A DNA stretch of 64,000 bases from Erinaceus europaeus (lineage: Eukaryota; Chordata; Mammalia; Eulipotyphla; Erinaceidae), in contig NC_080162.1 in the NCBI RefSeq assembly GCF_950295315.1, positions 74,717,843 to 74,781,842 on the forward strand, given 5' to 3'. The position numbers and the translations under genes are program-made. This document shows, in pieces, positions 63,536-64,000 of this stretch. Numbering within the stretch: the first letter of the stretch is position 1; each line of letters opens with the position of its first letter. The notes beneath the pieces were generated by a model. That model was not told where the DNA came from. It saw only the letters and a list, made by a program, of their open reading frames with translations, and made no database searches.

Positions 63536-63939
63536 CAGATACTCCTTTCCCTCCTCTTTTTAATGGATTTAACACTGGTTTATAACAATGTGAAAGAGGG
63601 GCATGGTTTTATACCTATATATATATGTGTGTGGAAAATTTTCTAAACATATACATGTATAGGAGCCAGAGAATATCAAACCCACATTGTTTGAAGTAGT
63701 AAAAATGAGGAGCAAACCAAATACCCACTGATAGCAGCATGAATATTTAACTTGAGAATAATCATACAAAGGTATGAAAGTTAACACACTATAGCTATAC
63801 ATATAATGTTAAATGGATTTCACAACGTTGAAGGAAAAAAGCAAGCTGCATATGAATACACAAATGCTACTGAAATGAAGTTTAAAAGTATGCAGGACAA
63901 ACATGTAGTGAAACTACTGTTTAGAGAAAGTGATAAACC

Positions 63940-64000
63940 GGGGCCTGGCAGTGGCACACTGAGTTAAGCACACATAGTACAAAGCGAAAGGATCCTGGTT
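63940..64000 (+). mobile_element. SINE-A/C head at the window edge
   Basis: ggggcctggcagtggcacac, gagttaagcacacatagtac, ggatcctggtt. Cut by the end of the window. Confidence 0.8.

Larger units (their letters stand above)
62200..63940 (+). mobile_element. Old L1M ORF2 end and 3'UTR, cut by three insertions
   Basis: In order: gacctatgcctttaggacag, atctattaatcaaaaggcac, ctgagaaatgcaaattaaaa, ccacaagataccatctcaca, aagctatttcactcccaggc, caaaccaaatacccactgat. This is the usual order of an L1 3' region. The coding frame is destroyed. Confidence 0.82.
33357..64000 (-). other. BCL2L1 intron upstream of the terminal exon (partial)
   Basis: Everything from the acceptor at 33357 to the window edge reads as one intron. 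No open frame matches the main Bcl-x exon, and the human counterpart is tens of kilobases long. Repeat-poor blocks at 33357-34224, 36925-38330, 42915-44230 and 46640-48060 stand out against the SINE-rich remainder. Confidence 0.8.

Noticed and set aside
33357..64000. Search for the main BCL2L1 coding exon (BH4, BH3, BH1)
   Set aside because: No minus-strand frame matches it. The human intron is longer than the sequence available here.

Overview
The window is mammalian genomic DNA. It is dominated by interspersed repeats and carries the 3' ends of two convergent protein genes. The unspliced exons with GT/AG borders, the MIR, L2 and L1 relics, and especially the dense tRNA-derived SINEs whose consensus head reads roughly ggagtcgggcggtagcgcag point to a hedgehog (Erinaceus or a close relative). 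That assignment is inference from repeat type, not a database match.

Layout. Positions 1-11690, plus strand, hold the last three exons of COX4I2 (cytochrome c oxidase subunit 4, isoform 2), with exons at 1253-1410, 7104-7235 and 11458-~11690. The exon or exons encoding the N-terminal targeting peptide lie upstream of the window. Positions 11690-31690 are intergenic, mostly SINEs, with one strong CTCF-like motif near 29.84 kb. Positions 31690-33356, minus strand, hold the terminal exon of BCL2L1 (Bcl-x): 45 codons covering the end of BH2 and the membrane anchor, then a ~1.5 kb 3'UTR. Positions 33357-64000 are part of the large BCL2L1 intron before that exon. The main BCL2L1 coding exon is not in the window. 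The COX4I2-BCL2L1 tail-to-tail order matches the order known on human 20q11.2.

Repeats. I use my own labels for five tRNA-like SINE groups. SINE-A: head ending ggatcccggttcgagcc, a CTGCAG hairpin, then a CAA-rich and AATAAA tail. SINE-B: 'ctctcaagcatgaggtcc' head, ~150 bp. SINE-C: 'cacctggttgagcgcac' head, hairpin, tail ending ctatccaataaata. SINE-D: 'agatagcataatggttatgc' head, ~110 bp, ending in a CCAGAGC/GCTCTGG hairpin. SINE-E: 'agctcacttgg..gtgtgctttgccatg' head. 'Long' A, C and E copies carry an extra 3' module. About 115 SINE copies are listed. Many are nested inside each other, and intact target-site duplications (TSDs) allow the order of insertion to be read. Other repeats are MIR and L2 fossils, old L1M fragments, younger L1 3' ends, a polyA-tailed noncoding retroelement family with four clear copies, two hAT-like DNA transposon fossils, one solo LTR, and several microsatellites.

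The two genes are functionally separate. COX4I2 encodes a regulatory respiratory-chain subunit of the mitochondrial inner membrane. BCL2L1 encodes an anti-apoptotic protein anchored in the outer mitochondrial membrane. I see no other credible protein gene, no true tRNA or rRNA gene and no CRISPR. Most open frames are repeat sequence read by chance.
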